A stretch of DNA of 15,209 bases from contig CAMINA010000015.1 in assembly GCA_946221825.1 (NCBI GenBank), forward strand, positions 1 to 15,209. Reading direction: 5' to 3'. This document shows positions 6,125 through 14,398 of this stretch, one piece after another. The position numbers and the translations under genes were made by a program. The stretch's first letter is position 1. Each line of letters opens with the position of its first letter. Under the pieces are notes generated by a model. The model was not told the DNA's origin. It did no database searches and worked only from the letters and a program-made list of their open reading frames with translations. The stretch is from an uncultured Nesterenkonia sp. (GTDB lineage: Bacteria; Actinomycetota; Actinomycetes; Actinomycetales; Micrococcaceae).

Positions 6125-7030
6125 TCACTCCGACTGAGCGGAGTCCTCCTCCTGAGCACCCTCCTCGGAGGCATCCTCAGAAGCGTCCTCTTCAGAGGCA
6201 CCGTCTCCGGCGTCGCCGCCGTTCTCCTCGATGGCGGCGTTCACGGCCTCAGCGAAGGCGCCCTCCTGCCAGCCTTCGATCTGCTCACCGTCCACGAAGA
6301 TGGTGGGCGTGCCCTGAATCTCCTGGGCCTGCGCCTGAGCGGTGGTGTAGCCGGTGAAGGCATAGTACTCGTTGTCGTCCATGCACTGGGAGATGTCCGC
6401 GCCCAGACCGTCGGCGGCGCTGACCAGCTCATCCACCGACTGGTCCGGGTTCACCGTGGCCTGCCCGAGGAAGTCGTAGAAGTGTTCCGGGGACTCCTCG
6501 GCCACGCAGGCGATCGCACCGTTGGCGCGCTGGGCGTACTGGCCCACAAAGTTCACCGAGCGATACTCCACGGTGATCTGGCCGGCGTCGAGCCATTCAC
6601 CGATCTGCTCGTGGTTCTCCGCCTCGAACTGCTGACAGGACGGGCAGGAGGGATCGGTGTAGATGACCACATGGGGGACCTCGCCCTCCTCGGTCTCCAC
6701 ACCGCCGGGCACCGCACCGTCGCTGCCGGGGACGTCGTCGCTGGAGACCTCACCCAGATCATCGCCGTCGGCCAGCTCCGTGGTGGAGGTGAGCGTGATG
6801 CCGCCCTCCTCGTTGGCCACCGAGGGGGCCGGGCCGGTGGTGTACTGACCGCCGCCGTCGCCTCCGCCGCGGTTGACCACATAGAAGGTCAGTCCGACGA
6901 CGACGGCGACTGCCACCGCCACCACGCCGAGCCGGAGCAGCAGCGAGCGCATGCGTTCCTTGCGCTCCTGCTCCTGCTGCATCTTCCGCGCCTGCTCACG
7001 GGCGCTGCCGTTCTGCGAAGTCCGAGCCAT
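6125..7030 (-). CDS. Membrane-anchored DsbA/thioredoxin-like protein
   Basis: This 301-residue protein probably acts outside the membrane as a thiol-disulfide oxidoreductase. It begins with a basic, Gln/Glu/Lys-rich cytoplasmic segment (1-29) and a single TM helix (about 30-52). A Gly/acidic linker (54-115) follows. The DsbA-like thioredoxin domain has CPSC at 129-132 in the context YTDPSCPSCQQFE and the cis-Pro loop GTPTIFVDG near 240-248. Two more cysteines, near 175 and 216, could form a structural disulfide. The C-terminus (about 269-301) is a Ser/Glu/Asp/Ala tail with repeated SEE/SED units. GGAGA lies 5 nt before the ATG. The gene is divergent from otsA and lies upstream of tRNA-Thr. 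The family is known for oxidative folding of exported proteins; partners are unknown here. Confidence 0.9.
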   Translation of the reverse strand: MARTSQNGSAREQARKMQQEQERKERMRSLLLRLGVVAVAVAVVVGLTFYVVNRGGGDGGGQYTTGPAPSVANEEGGITLTSTTELADGDDLGEVSSDDVPGSDGAVPGGVETEEGEVPHVVIYTDPSCPSCQQFEAENHEQIGEWLDAGQITVEYRSVNFVGQYAQRANGAIACVAEESPEHFYDFLGQATVNPDQSVDELVSAADGLGADISQCMDDNEYYAFTGYTTAQAQAQEIQGTPTIFVDGEQIEGWQEGAFAEAVNAAIEENGGDAGDGASEEDASEDASEEGAQEEDSAQSE

Positions 7031-7204
7031 GGAAATCTCCGATATGCACTAGATGAAGAGCTGGAAAAGCCTCATCCAGGGTAGCTCCTCCGCATGGAGC
7101 ACGCGCATCTGCACCCGGACGAAGGCTGAACGGTCCAGGTAGGCTTACAGCAGCGACCGGCGTCGTCGCCGTCGTCTTCCCCGCTGTTCAGGACGAAAGG
7201 GTGC

Positions 7205-8722
7205 ATGGCATTGGCTGAAGGCATGACGAAGAAAGACGGGTACGACTTCGTGGTGGTGGCCAATCGGCTGGCCGTCAACCGAGTCACCCAGGAGGACGGA
7301 AGCATCGGGTGGCAGCGCTCTCCCGGCGGCCTGGTCACCGCACTGGCGCCGCTGATGGCCTCCTCCGACGGGGCCTGGGTCGGATGGCACGGCGCTCCGG
7401 ATGAGGTTCTCGACGCCTTCGACCACGAGGATATGCACCTGGTGCCGGTGCCGCTGAGCGCCCAAGAGCTCGAGGACTACTACGAAGGCTTCTCCAACGG
7501 CACACTGTGGCCGCTCTACCACGACGTGATTGCCCGACCGGAGTTCCACCGGCACTGGTTCGAGGCCTACCGGAGGGTCAACCGACGGTTCGCAGAGAAC
7601 GCCGCATCCGTGGCCGCCGAAGGCGCCGTGGTCTGGGTCCAGGACTACCAGCTCCAGCTGGTCCCGGCGATGCTGCGGGAGCTGCGCCCGGATGTGAAGA
7701 TCGGCTTCTTCAACCACATCCCCTTCCCTCCCCCGGGACTGTTCTCCCAGCTGCCCTGGCGCCACTCGGTGCTGCGGGGCCTGCTCGGCGCAGATCTGAT
7801 CGGCTTCCAGCGCAGCTCCGATGCCACCAACTTCCAGCGCGCAGTGCGCAACCGGTTGGGCTACTACGTGGAGGAGGACCGCATCCACGTACCCACCGAG
7901 TCCAAGGCTCATGACGAGGGTTCCCCGCTGGCCGGCTTCGACGCCGACGCCGACCGCGGCACCGCGGCCCGCCAGGAGGCCGCCCCGGACATCGGCAGCG
8001 CGCGGGTGGTGGAGGCCAGATCCTTCCCCATCTCCATCGACACTGAGACCATCACCGAGCTGGCTCAGCGTGAGGACATCATCGCCCGGGCCACCCAGAT
8101 CCGCGAGGAGCTCGGCAGCCCGGAGACGGTGCTGCTGGGTGTGGACCGGCTGGACTACACCAAGGGCATCCGGCACCGGATGAAGGCCTACGAGGAGCTG
8201 CTCCAGGACAAGCGGCTCACCGTGGGCGAGGCCTGCCTGGTCCAGGTGGCCAGCCCCTCCCGCGAGGGCGTGGAGTCCTATCAGCTGCTCAGGGAGGAGA
8301 TCGAGCAGACGGTGGGACGGGTCAACGGTGAGTTCGACACGATGGGCCACACCGCCATCCGCTATCTGCACCACTCCTACCCGATCGAAGAGATGGTGGC
8401 GCTGTACCTGGCGGCCGACGTCATGCTGGTGACCGCGCTGCGGGACGGCATGAACCTGGTGGCCAAGGAGTATGTGGCGGCCCGGCAGGGCGACGACGGC
8501 GTGCTGGTGCTCTCCGAGTTCACCGGCGCCGCAGATGAGCTGCGCCAGGCCCTGCTGATCAACCCCCATGACATCGACGAGCTCAAGGCCGCGATCGTCA
8601 AGGCGGTCAAGATGGACAGCGAGGACGCCCGGACCCGCATGGAGGTCCTGCGCCGTCAGGTGGTCTCGCACAACGTCAAGCGCTGGGCCCGCGACTTCTT
8701 GGACCGTCTGGAGGAGCTGTGA
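7205..8722 (+). CDS. otsA: Trehalose-6-phosphate synthase (GT20)
   Basis: OtsA makes trehalose-6-phosphate from UDP- (or ADP-/GDP-) glucose and glucose-6-phosphate in the cytoplasm. The 505-residue protein shows the GT20 landmarks: ANRLAVNR (19-26), SPGGL (39-43), WVQDYQL (144-150), FFNHIPFPPPGLF (168-180), VDRLDYTKGI (313-322, donor phosphate-binding Arg and Lys) and ALRDGMNLVAKEY (411-423). Residues about 230-265 form an Asp/Ala/Gly-rich hydrophilic insertion before FPISID, where shorter OtsA proteins have a turn. The ATG at 7205 has GAAAGG just upstream; an in-frame ATG 18 nt later has no well-placed site. otsB begins within its stop codon, so the two are co-transcribed and probably translationally coupled. 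Confidence 0.97.
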   Translation: MALAEGMTKKDGYDFVVVANRLAVNRVTQEDGSIGWQRSPGGLVTALAPLMASSDGAWVGWHGAPDEVLDAFDHEDMHLVPVPLSAQELEDYYEGFSNGTLWPLYHDVIARPEFHRHWFEAYRRVNRRFAENAASVAAEGAVVWVQDYQLQLVPAMLRELRPDVKIGFFNHIPFPPPGLFSQLPWRHSVLRGLLGADLIGFQRSSDATNFQRAVRNRLGYYVEEDRIHVPTESKAHDEGSPLAGFDADADRGTAARQEAAPDIGSARVVEARSFPISIDTETITELAQREDIIARATQIREELGSPETVLLGVDRLDYTKGIRHRMKAYEELLQDKRLTVGEACLVQVASPSREGVESYQLLREEIEQTVGRVNGEFDTMGHTAIRYLHHSYPIEEMVALYLAADVMLVTALRDGMNLVAKEYVAARQGDDGVLVLSEFTGAADELRQALLINPHDIDELKAAIVKAVKMDSEDARTRMEVLRRQVVSHNVKRWARDFLDRLEEL

Positions 8723-9498
8723 GCACACAGCCCTCTGCAGATCCCCAGCTCAGCGCCGCCCTGGAGCGGCTGGCCTCCTATGAGACCGTGCTGGTCGCAC
8801 TGGACTTCGACGGCTGTGTCGCTGAGCTGGTGTCCGACGCCGACGCCGCCCGCCCCGTGCCGGCCAATGCTGCGGCCATCGAGCAGTTGGCCCAAGCCCG
8901 GGGGGTGACGCTGGCCTATGTCTCCGGCCGCCCCCTGGAGACGCTGCGTCGGCTGGCCTCCCCGCCCGAGGGCACGCTGCTGATCGGCTCTCATGGCGCC
9001 GAGCGCTATCTGGGCCCCGACTCCCCCGGTCTGGTCCTCAGCGCCCAGGAGGAGATCGCCCGGACTGCGATCATCGAGGCTCTGGAGCAGGTCGCCACCA
9101 CCGCCGAAGGCGCCTGGGTGGAGCATAAGCCCGCAGGAGCCGCCCTCCACGTCCGCCGCGTGGAGGACCCGGAGGTCGCCCAGAAGGTCCTGGAGGAGGC
9201 CCGCGCGGCGCTGGCCATGGTGGACGGCGCCCATGTGAAGGAGGGCAAGGCCGTGGTCGAGTCGGTGGTGGTGCTCTCCACCAAAGGCGAGGCACTGACC
9301 GATCTGCGGTCCCACGTGCGCCCCGGCGCAGTGCTCTTCGCTGGCGATGACGTCACCGATGAACATGGCTTCGCCGTGCTGGAGGGCGACGACGTCGGCA
9401 TCAAGGTCGGGTCAGGTAGCACCGCCGCCGCGCACCGCATCGGTGCTCCGGCAGATCTGGCCGATGTGCTCGAGACGCTCCGGCGCTTCCGCGACTGA
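8719..9498 (+). CDS. otsB: Trehalose-6-phosphate phosphatase (HAD family)
   Basis: OtsB dephosphorylates trehalose-6-phosphate to trehalose. The 259-residue protein begins with GTG, overlapping the otsA stop as GTGA, with GGAGG 4 nt upstream inside otsA. HAD motif I is LDFDGCVAEL (nucleophile D29, D31), motif II is YVSGRPLETL near 68-76, the cap-region KEGKAVVE follows near 174-181, and motif IV is GDDVTDEHGF (D210, D211, D214). Motif I has Cys where most relatives have Thr after DxDG; the catalytic aspartates are intact. With otsA it forms a complete two-step trehalose pathway, typically induced in osmotic or heat stress. No terminator of convincing strength follows. Confidence 0.96.
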   Translation: MSTQPSADPQLSAALERLASYETVLVALDFDGCVAELVSDADAARPVPANAAAIEQLAQARGVTLAYVSGRPLETLRRLASPPEGTLLIGSHGAERYLGPDSPGLVLSAQEEIARTAIIEALEQVATTAEGAWVEHKPAGAALHVRRVEDPEVAQKVLEEARAALAMVDGAHVKEGKAVVESVVVLSTKGEALTDLRSHVRPGAVLFAGDDVTDEHGFAVLEGDDVGIKVGSGSTAAAHRIGAPADLADVLETLRRFRD

Positions 9499-9597
9499 GC
9501 TGAACTGGACTGAGCTCGGCAGCGCGGATAGGTCGCGGCATTCTGCGTCCGGGCCCTTCTTCTGGACCTCCAGGCTTCTCTTCCGGCCCCAGGTCCT

Positions 9598-10083
9598 CTA
9601 GGAGGGAAGCCCGCCGCGTCCCTGGTGGTGCTCGAACACCATGTTGGTCTCGGTCAGCGCCACAGAAGGGTTGCTGGAGAGGTTGTCCAGCACGAACTGG
9701 CGGACGTGGTCGGCGTCGCGCACCTGCACATGGATCAGGAAGTCCTCCGTCCCACCCAGCACGAACAGCTGAGAGACCTCGGGCAGCGCGCGCAGCTCCT
9801 CGGTGATCTGTCCCATCATGTGCCGTGCGCCCGGACGGATCCGCACATTCACCAGAGCTTGGAAGGTGTACCCCAGAGCCCGCGGGCTGACGGTCGTGGT
9901 GAATCCGGTGATGACCCCGCTCTGCCGCAGCCTGCGGATCCGCGCCAAGCAGGCGCTCGGCGAGAGCCCGACGGCTCGGGCAAGGTCTGAGTTGGCCGTA
10001 CGCGCGTTCTCACTGAGACGTCGCAGCAGCTCCATGTCGACCTCGTCCAAGGTCGCAGAAGAATCGTTGGCATGATGCGGCAT
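9598..10083 (-). CDS. Lrp/AsnC-family regulator, probable AldR
   Basis: This is a 161-residue feast/famine regulator. An N-terminal HTH (about 12-60: LDEVDMELLRRLSENART, then DLARAVGLSPSACLARIRRL) binds DNA. A C-terminal RAM/AsnC ligand domain (about 75-155) includes the conserved FVLGGTEDFLIHVQVRD segment, where amino acids bind between subunits of the octamer. It is divergent from ald with 129 bp between the starts. In mycobacteria an Lrp-type protein so placed (AldR) controls ald in response to alanine. The role here is inferred from that context. AGGGG lies 7 nt before the ATG. Confidence 0.93.
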   Translation of the reverse strand: MPHHANDSSATLDEVDMELLRRLSENARTANSDLARAVGLSPSACLARIRRLRQSGVITGFTTTVSPRALGYTFQALVNVRIRPGARHMMGQITEELRALPEVSQLFVLGGTEDFLIHVQVRDADHVRQFVLDNLSSNPSVALTETNMVFEHHQGRGGLPS

Positions 10084-10109
10084 AGGGAACCCCTGTCAGA
10101 ACATCGGCG

Positions 10110-10177
10110 GCATAAAGTCCCTCTCTGCAGAATTCTATGCGTCAGATATCGATCCCTACGAAAGAGTGAGGGATATT
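10110..10177. promoter_or_regulatory. Divergent lrp-ald control region with dyads
   Basis: Two dyads are visible. GCATA (10110-10114) and TATGC (10136-10140) flank the palindrome AGAATTCT. ATCCCT (10152-10157) and AGGGAT (10169-10174) form a second dyad whose flanks TATCGAT and ATATTGA also partly match. The region is richer in A+T than the genes. Such spaced weak dyads suit Lrp-type octamers. A GATATT at 10172-10177 could be the ald -10 box; no convincing -35 was found. Confidence 0.35.
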
Positions 10178-10212
10178 GAAGGTGTCCTGCTGCTGATCGT
10201 TCGGAGGCACGA

Positions 10213-11319
10213 ATGCGCGTCGGAATCCCCGCTGAAGTGAAGAACCACGAGTACCGAGTCTCACTGACCCCTGCCGGGGCGGCCGCGCTCACGACCGCGG
10301 GGCACTCGGTGCTCGTCCAGACCGGGGCGGGGGCGGCGTCGGGCTTCCAGGACGCTGACTACGCGCAGGTGGGCGCGGAGATCGTCTCCTCGGCCGCGGA
10401 GGCCTGGGGTGCCGAGATGGTGCTCAAGGTCAAGGAACCGGTGCCGGAGGAGTACGGCTTCCTGCGCGAGGACCTGGTGCTCTTCACCTACCTGCACCTG
10501 GCCGCGGACCGCGGGCTCACCGAGGCGCTGATGCAGGCGGGGACCACGTCGATCGCCTATGAGACCGTCCAGCTGGCCGACGGCTCGTTGCCCCTGCTGA
10601 CGCCGATGAGCGAGGTGGCCGGGCGCCTCTCCGTACTGGAGGGAGCCTCCCATCTGCGCGCCCACGCCGGCGGGGCCGGAGTGCTGCTGCCGGGGGTCCC
10701 CGGCACCCGCAACGGTCAGGTGCTGGTGATCGGCGGCGGTGTCGCCGGCGTCAACGCCGCCCGGGTAGCCCAAGGCCTGGGCGCCGACGTGACAGTCATG
10801 GACATCTCGCTGCCCCGGCTGCGACAGGTGGATGAGGCCTTCCGCGGCAGCATCCGCACTCTGGCCTCCACCCCCTATGAGATCGCCCAGCAGGTGACCC
10901 AGTCCGACCTGGTGATCGGGGCTGTGCTGGTGCCGGGGGCGGCCGCTCCCCGAGTGGTCACCGATGAGATGGTGGCCGCGGCTCGTCCCGGCACAGTGTT
11001 CGTGGACATCGCGGTGGACCAGGGCGGCTGCTTCGAAGGATCGCGACCCACCACCCACCATGAGCCGACCTTCTCAGTCCACGACGCGGTCTTCTACTGC
11101 GTGGCCAATATGCCCGGCGCCGTGCCCGCCACCTCCACCCCGGCGCTGACCAACGCCACACTCCCCTATGTGCTCAAGCTCGCCGACGCCGGCTGGGAGG
11201 CCGCACTGGACGCCGACGCCGCCCTGGCGGACGGGCTGAGCACCTCGGCAGGCCAGCTGCATCACCCCTCCGTGGCCCAGGCACACGGACTGCCGCTGAC
11301 CGAGCTCAGCCGCGGCTGA
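10213..11319 (+). CDS. ald: Alanine dehydrogenase
   Basis: Ald interconverts L-alanine and pyruvate plus ammonia with NAD(H) in the cytoplasm, linking nitrogen assimilation to carbon flow. The length of 368 residues is typical. Arg15 in NHEYRVSL, Lys74 in KVKEP and His95 in YLHLA match the pyruvate-binding and catalytic residues known from the family. VIGGGVAGVNAARVAQGLGA, followed by VTVMD, is the NAD-binding Rossmann loop. FVDIAVDQGGCFEGSRPTTH carries the conserved catalytic Asp. GGAGG lies 6 nt before the ATG. The gene is divergent from an Lrp/AsnC regulator, which probably controls it in response to alanine, and its 3' end overlaps the convergent iclR gene by 14 bp. Confidence 0.97.
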   Translation: MRVGIPAEVKNHEYRVSLTPAGAAALTTAGHSVLVQTGAGAASGFQDADYAQVGAEIVSSAAEAWGAEMVLKVKEPVPEEYGFLREDLVLFTYLHLAADRGLTEALMQAGTTSIAYETVQLADGSLPLLTPMSEVAGRLSVLEGASHLRAHAGGAGVLLPGVPGTRNGQVLVIGGGVAGVNAARVAQGLGADVTVMDISLPRLRQVDEAFRGSIRTLASTPYEIAQQVTQSDLVIGAVLVPGAAAPRVVTDEMVAAARPGTVFVDIAVDQGGCFEGSRPTTHHEPTFSVHDAVFYCVANMPGAVPATSTPALTNATLPYVLKLADAGWEAALDADAALADGLSTSAGQLHHPSVAQAHGLPLTELSRG

Positions 11320-12145
11320 ACTTCCGCCCGATCTCTGCGGCGATGCGCTTCATCAGCGGCACCGCATGCCGGACGAAGGCGTCGTCGACCCGTGCAGTGG
11401 GCCCGGAGACCGACAGCGCCATCCGAGTGGGCCCCTGAGGCACCGGAACGGCCAGGCAGCGCACGCCGAGCTCCTGCTCCTCGTCGTCGAGGGCATAGCC
11501 CTGCTGCGCGATGACCGGCAGCTGCTCCAGCAGAGACTCCGGCCGGGTCAGCGTCTTGGCCGTGCGTGCCGGCATCCCCGTGGAGGCCACGACCTCCCGG
11601 ACCCGGGACGGATCCATCGTGGAGAGCATGGCCTTGCCCACCGCGGTGGAATGCATGGGGGCCCGACGGCCGACTTCGGTGAACATGCGCATGGACTGGG
11701 GCGAAGGCACCTGGGCGATGTAGACGACCATCTCTGACTCCATCGCGGCCATGTTCACGCTCTCTCCGAGCTCTCCCACCAGGGACTGCATCTGCGGGAC
11801 GGCCAGACCGCCCATCTGCCGCGTGGCGGCCTCGCCCAGCGGGACCAGGTTGGCACCCAGGGCATAGCTGCGGTCTGGCAGCTGATGCACCAGGCCTCGG
11901 CTGATGAGAGTGTGCAGGATACGGTGGACCGTCGGCCCTGCCAGTCCGGTCTCCGCCTTGAGCTGGCCCGCGCTGCCGCTGCCGCCGAGCGTCACCAGGG
12001 CGTTGAGCAGGTCGAAGGCGCGCTCCACCACTTGGACCCGCTGAGGCTCCGAGCGCTTGGTGGAACTGGGCTCCTCCCCCGCCGGAGCTGGCCGGCCTGT
12101 CGTCACAGACGACTCTGAGTCCGCGATGTGGAATTCATCTTCCAT
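11306..12145 (-). CDS. IclR-family transcriptional regulator
   Basis: The 279-residue protein has a hydrophilic N-terminal tail (1-34), a winged HTH (about 36-97: RAFDLLNALVTLG, LAGPTVHRILHTLISRGLV) and the IclR effector domain (about 110-275: ESVNMAAMESEMVVYIAQV, HSTAVGKAMLSTMDP, GYALDDEEQELGVRCLAVPV). It is divergent from aceB, with 66 bp between starts, so aceB is the obvious target. Glyoxylate, pyruvate or allantoin-derived effectors are usual in such contexts. The ATG has no Shine-Dalgarno, but a TACGAT box lies exactly 7 nt before it, suggesting a leaderless mRNA. A TGGAA-N6-TTCCA inverted repeat covers the start codon, suggesting autoregulation. A GTG 13 codons in is a less likely start. 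Confidence 0.93.
   Translation of the reverse strand: MEDEFHIADSESSVTTGRPAPAGEEPSSTKRSEPQRVQVVERAFDLLNALVTLGGSGSAGQLKAETGLAGPTVHRILHTLISRGLVHQLPDRSYALGANLVPLGEAATRQMGGLAVPQMQSLVGELGESVNMAAMESEMVVYIAQVPSPQSMRMFTEVGRRAPMHSTAVGKAMLSTMDPSRVREVVASTGMPARTAKTLTRPESLLEQLPVIAQQGYALDDEEQELGVRCLAVPVPQGPTRMALSVSGPTARVDDAFVRHAVPLMKRIAAEIGRKFSRG
12129..12144. promoter_or_regulatory. IclR-type operator across the iclR start codon
   Basis: TGGAATTCATCTTCCA is a TGGAA/TTCCA inverted repeat with a 6-bp spacer. It closely resembles the TGGAA-TTCCA core bound by E. coli IclR (5-bp spacer there). It overlaps codons 1-6 of iclR and lies 68 bp upstream of the aceB start. A further TGGAA half-site is at 12168-12172. 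Binding here would block initiation at iclR and could control aceB. Confidence 0.55.
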
Positions 12146-12152
12146 AATCCGA

Positions 12153-12158
12153 ATCGTA
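12153..12158 (-). promoter_or_regulatory. -10 box of a probable leaderless iclR promoter
   Basis: Minus-strand TACGAT fits the TANNNT -10 pattern. Seven bases (TCGGATT) separate it from the A of the iclR ATG, the spacing expected if transcription starts at the ATG. The -35 region (TGGTGA at 12176-12181) is weak. Confidence 0.45.
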
Positions 12159-12211
12159 GGCCAAAGATGGAACAGTCACCAGAACCGATGACCTGCGAAG
12201 GAGCAGTCAGC

Positions 12212-13813
<1,602 letters not shown>

Positions 13814-13858
13814 TCTGAGCACGTGGACTGATCCCAGCACAGCCACCGATCGGTCGGG

Positions 13859-14377
13859 TCAGGCAGCCTGAGCGAGCAGAGAGCGCAGAACGTAGACATA
13901 GAGGTCTGCGCTCTCTGTCGCCTGGGCTGCATCCCGTGATGCGCTGAGCAGTGAGATGTTCTGTTCGGCGGCCACCGCCCCCATGGCGAAGCGCATGAGG
14001 ACGGCGCTGTGCCGCCTGGCCTCGTCAGCGCCGAGGCCCCGGGCCTGCAAAGATTCCTCCAATGCAGGCACCGGCGGGATGCGCTGATCCAGCCCGTAGG
14101 CGATCAGCAGCAGATCTCCCCCGTCACGCAGCGGCAGGACCGTATCCCGGAACTGCAGCATCAGATCAAAGGGGCCAGCATCGGAGGTCTGCAGCGGAGC
14201 CAGAAGCTGATGCGCCACTCTCCTGAGCAGCTCCTGCTTGTGAGGGACGTGGTAGTACAGGGCACCCGGCCGCACGCTCAGCTCGGAAGCCAGGCGACGC
14301 ATGGTCACATCGTGGAGCCCATACTCGGTGAGCAGACCCACGGCGGTCTCGACGATCCGCTCAGAGCTCAGAGACAT
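13859..14377 (-). CDS. TetR-family transcriptional regulator
   Basis: The 172-residue protein has the TetR N-terminal HTH at about 5-50, including LASELSVRPGALYYHVPHKQELLRRV. The C-terminal domain (about 60-170) is helical and short for the family, and I cannot assign its ligand. The ATG is preceded by a GGGGGAA stretch. The upstream gene on the same strand ends 21 nt before it, so the two are probably one transcript with the regulator second. The codons for its last residues contain a 13-bp perfect inverted repeat facing the end of aceB. The target is unknown; the neighbouring membrane protein gene is the simplest guess. Confidence 0.9.
   Translation of the reverse strand: MSLSSERIVETAVGLLTEYGLHDVTMRRLASELSVRPGALYYHVPHKQELLRRVAHQLLAPLQTSDAGPFDLMLQFRDTVLPLRDGGDLLLIAYGLDQRIPPVPALEESLQARGLGADEARRHSAVLMRFAMGAVAAEQNISLLSASRDAAQATESADLYVYVLRSLLAQAA
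13877..13917. terminator. 13-bp hairpin inside the 3' end of the TetR gene, facing aceB
   Basis: CAGAGAGCGCAGA (13877-13889) and TCTGCGCTCTCTG (13905-13917) are perfectly complementary around a 15-nt loop. The structure begins 63 bp past the aceB stop codon, so it could terminate aceB, although no T-run follows. It is also coding sequence for TetR residues about 154-167. Confidence 0.4.
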
Positions 14378-14398
14378 GGCCGTTCCCCCGCTGACGTG

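Noticed and set aside
5642..7084. Plus-strand frame running through tRNA-Thr and opposite the DsbA-like gene
   Set aside because: It reads antisense through a tRNA, producing the familiar false peptide from tRNA sequence, and has no family features.
7031..7204. Divergent promoter pair between the DsbA-like gene and otsA
   Set aside because: Promoters must be here, but no -35/-10 pair stands out and the hairpins seen are imperfect or only 5 bp.
7145..8728. Open frame of over 500 codons on the minus strand opposite otsA
   Set aside because: It mirrors the otsA codon pattern, has no recognisable domain and has no ribosome binding site. Long antisense frames are common in high-GC genes.
9493..9516. 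Direct repeat GACTGAGCT twice after otsB
   Set aside because: Only 9 bp, next to a stop codon, without further copies; likely chance.
9499..9597. Terminator between convergent otsB and lrp genes
   Set aside because: Only 5-6 bp stems with large loops and no T-run; not convincing.
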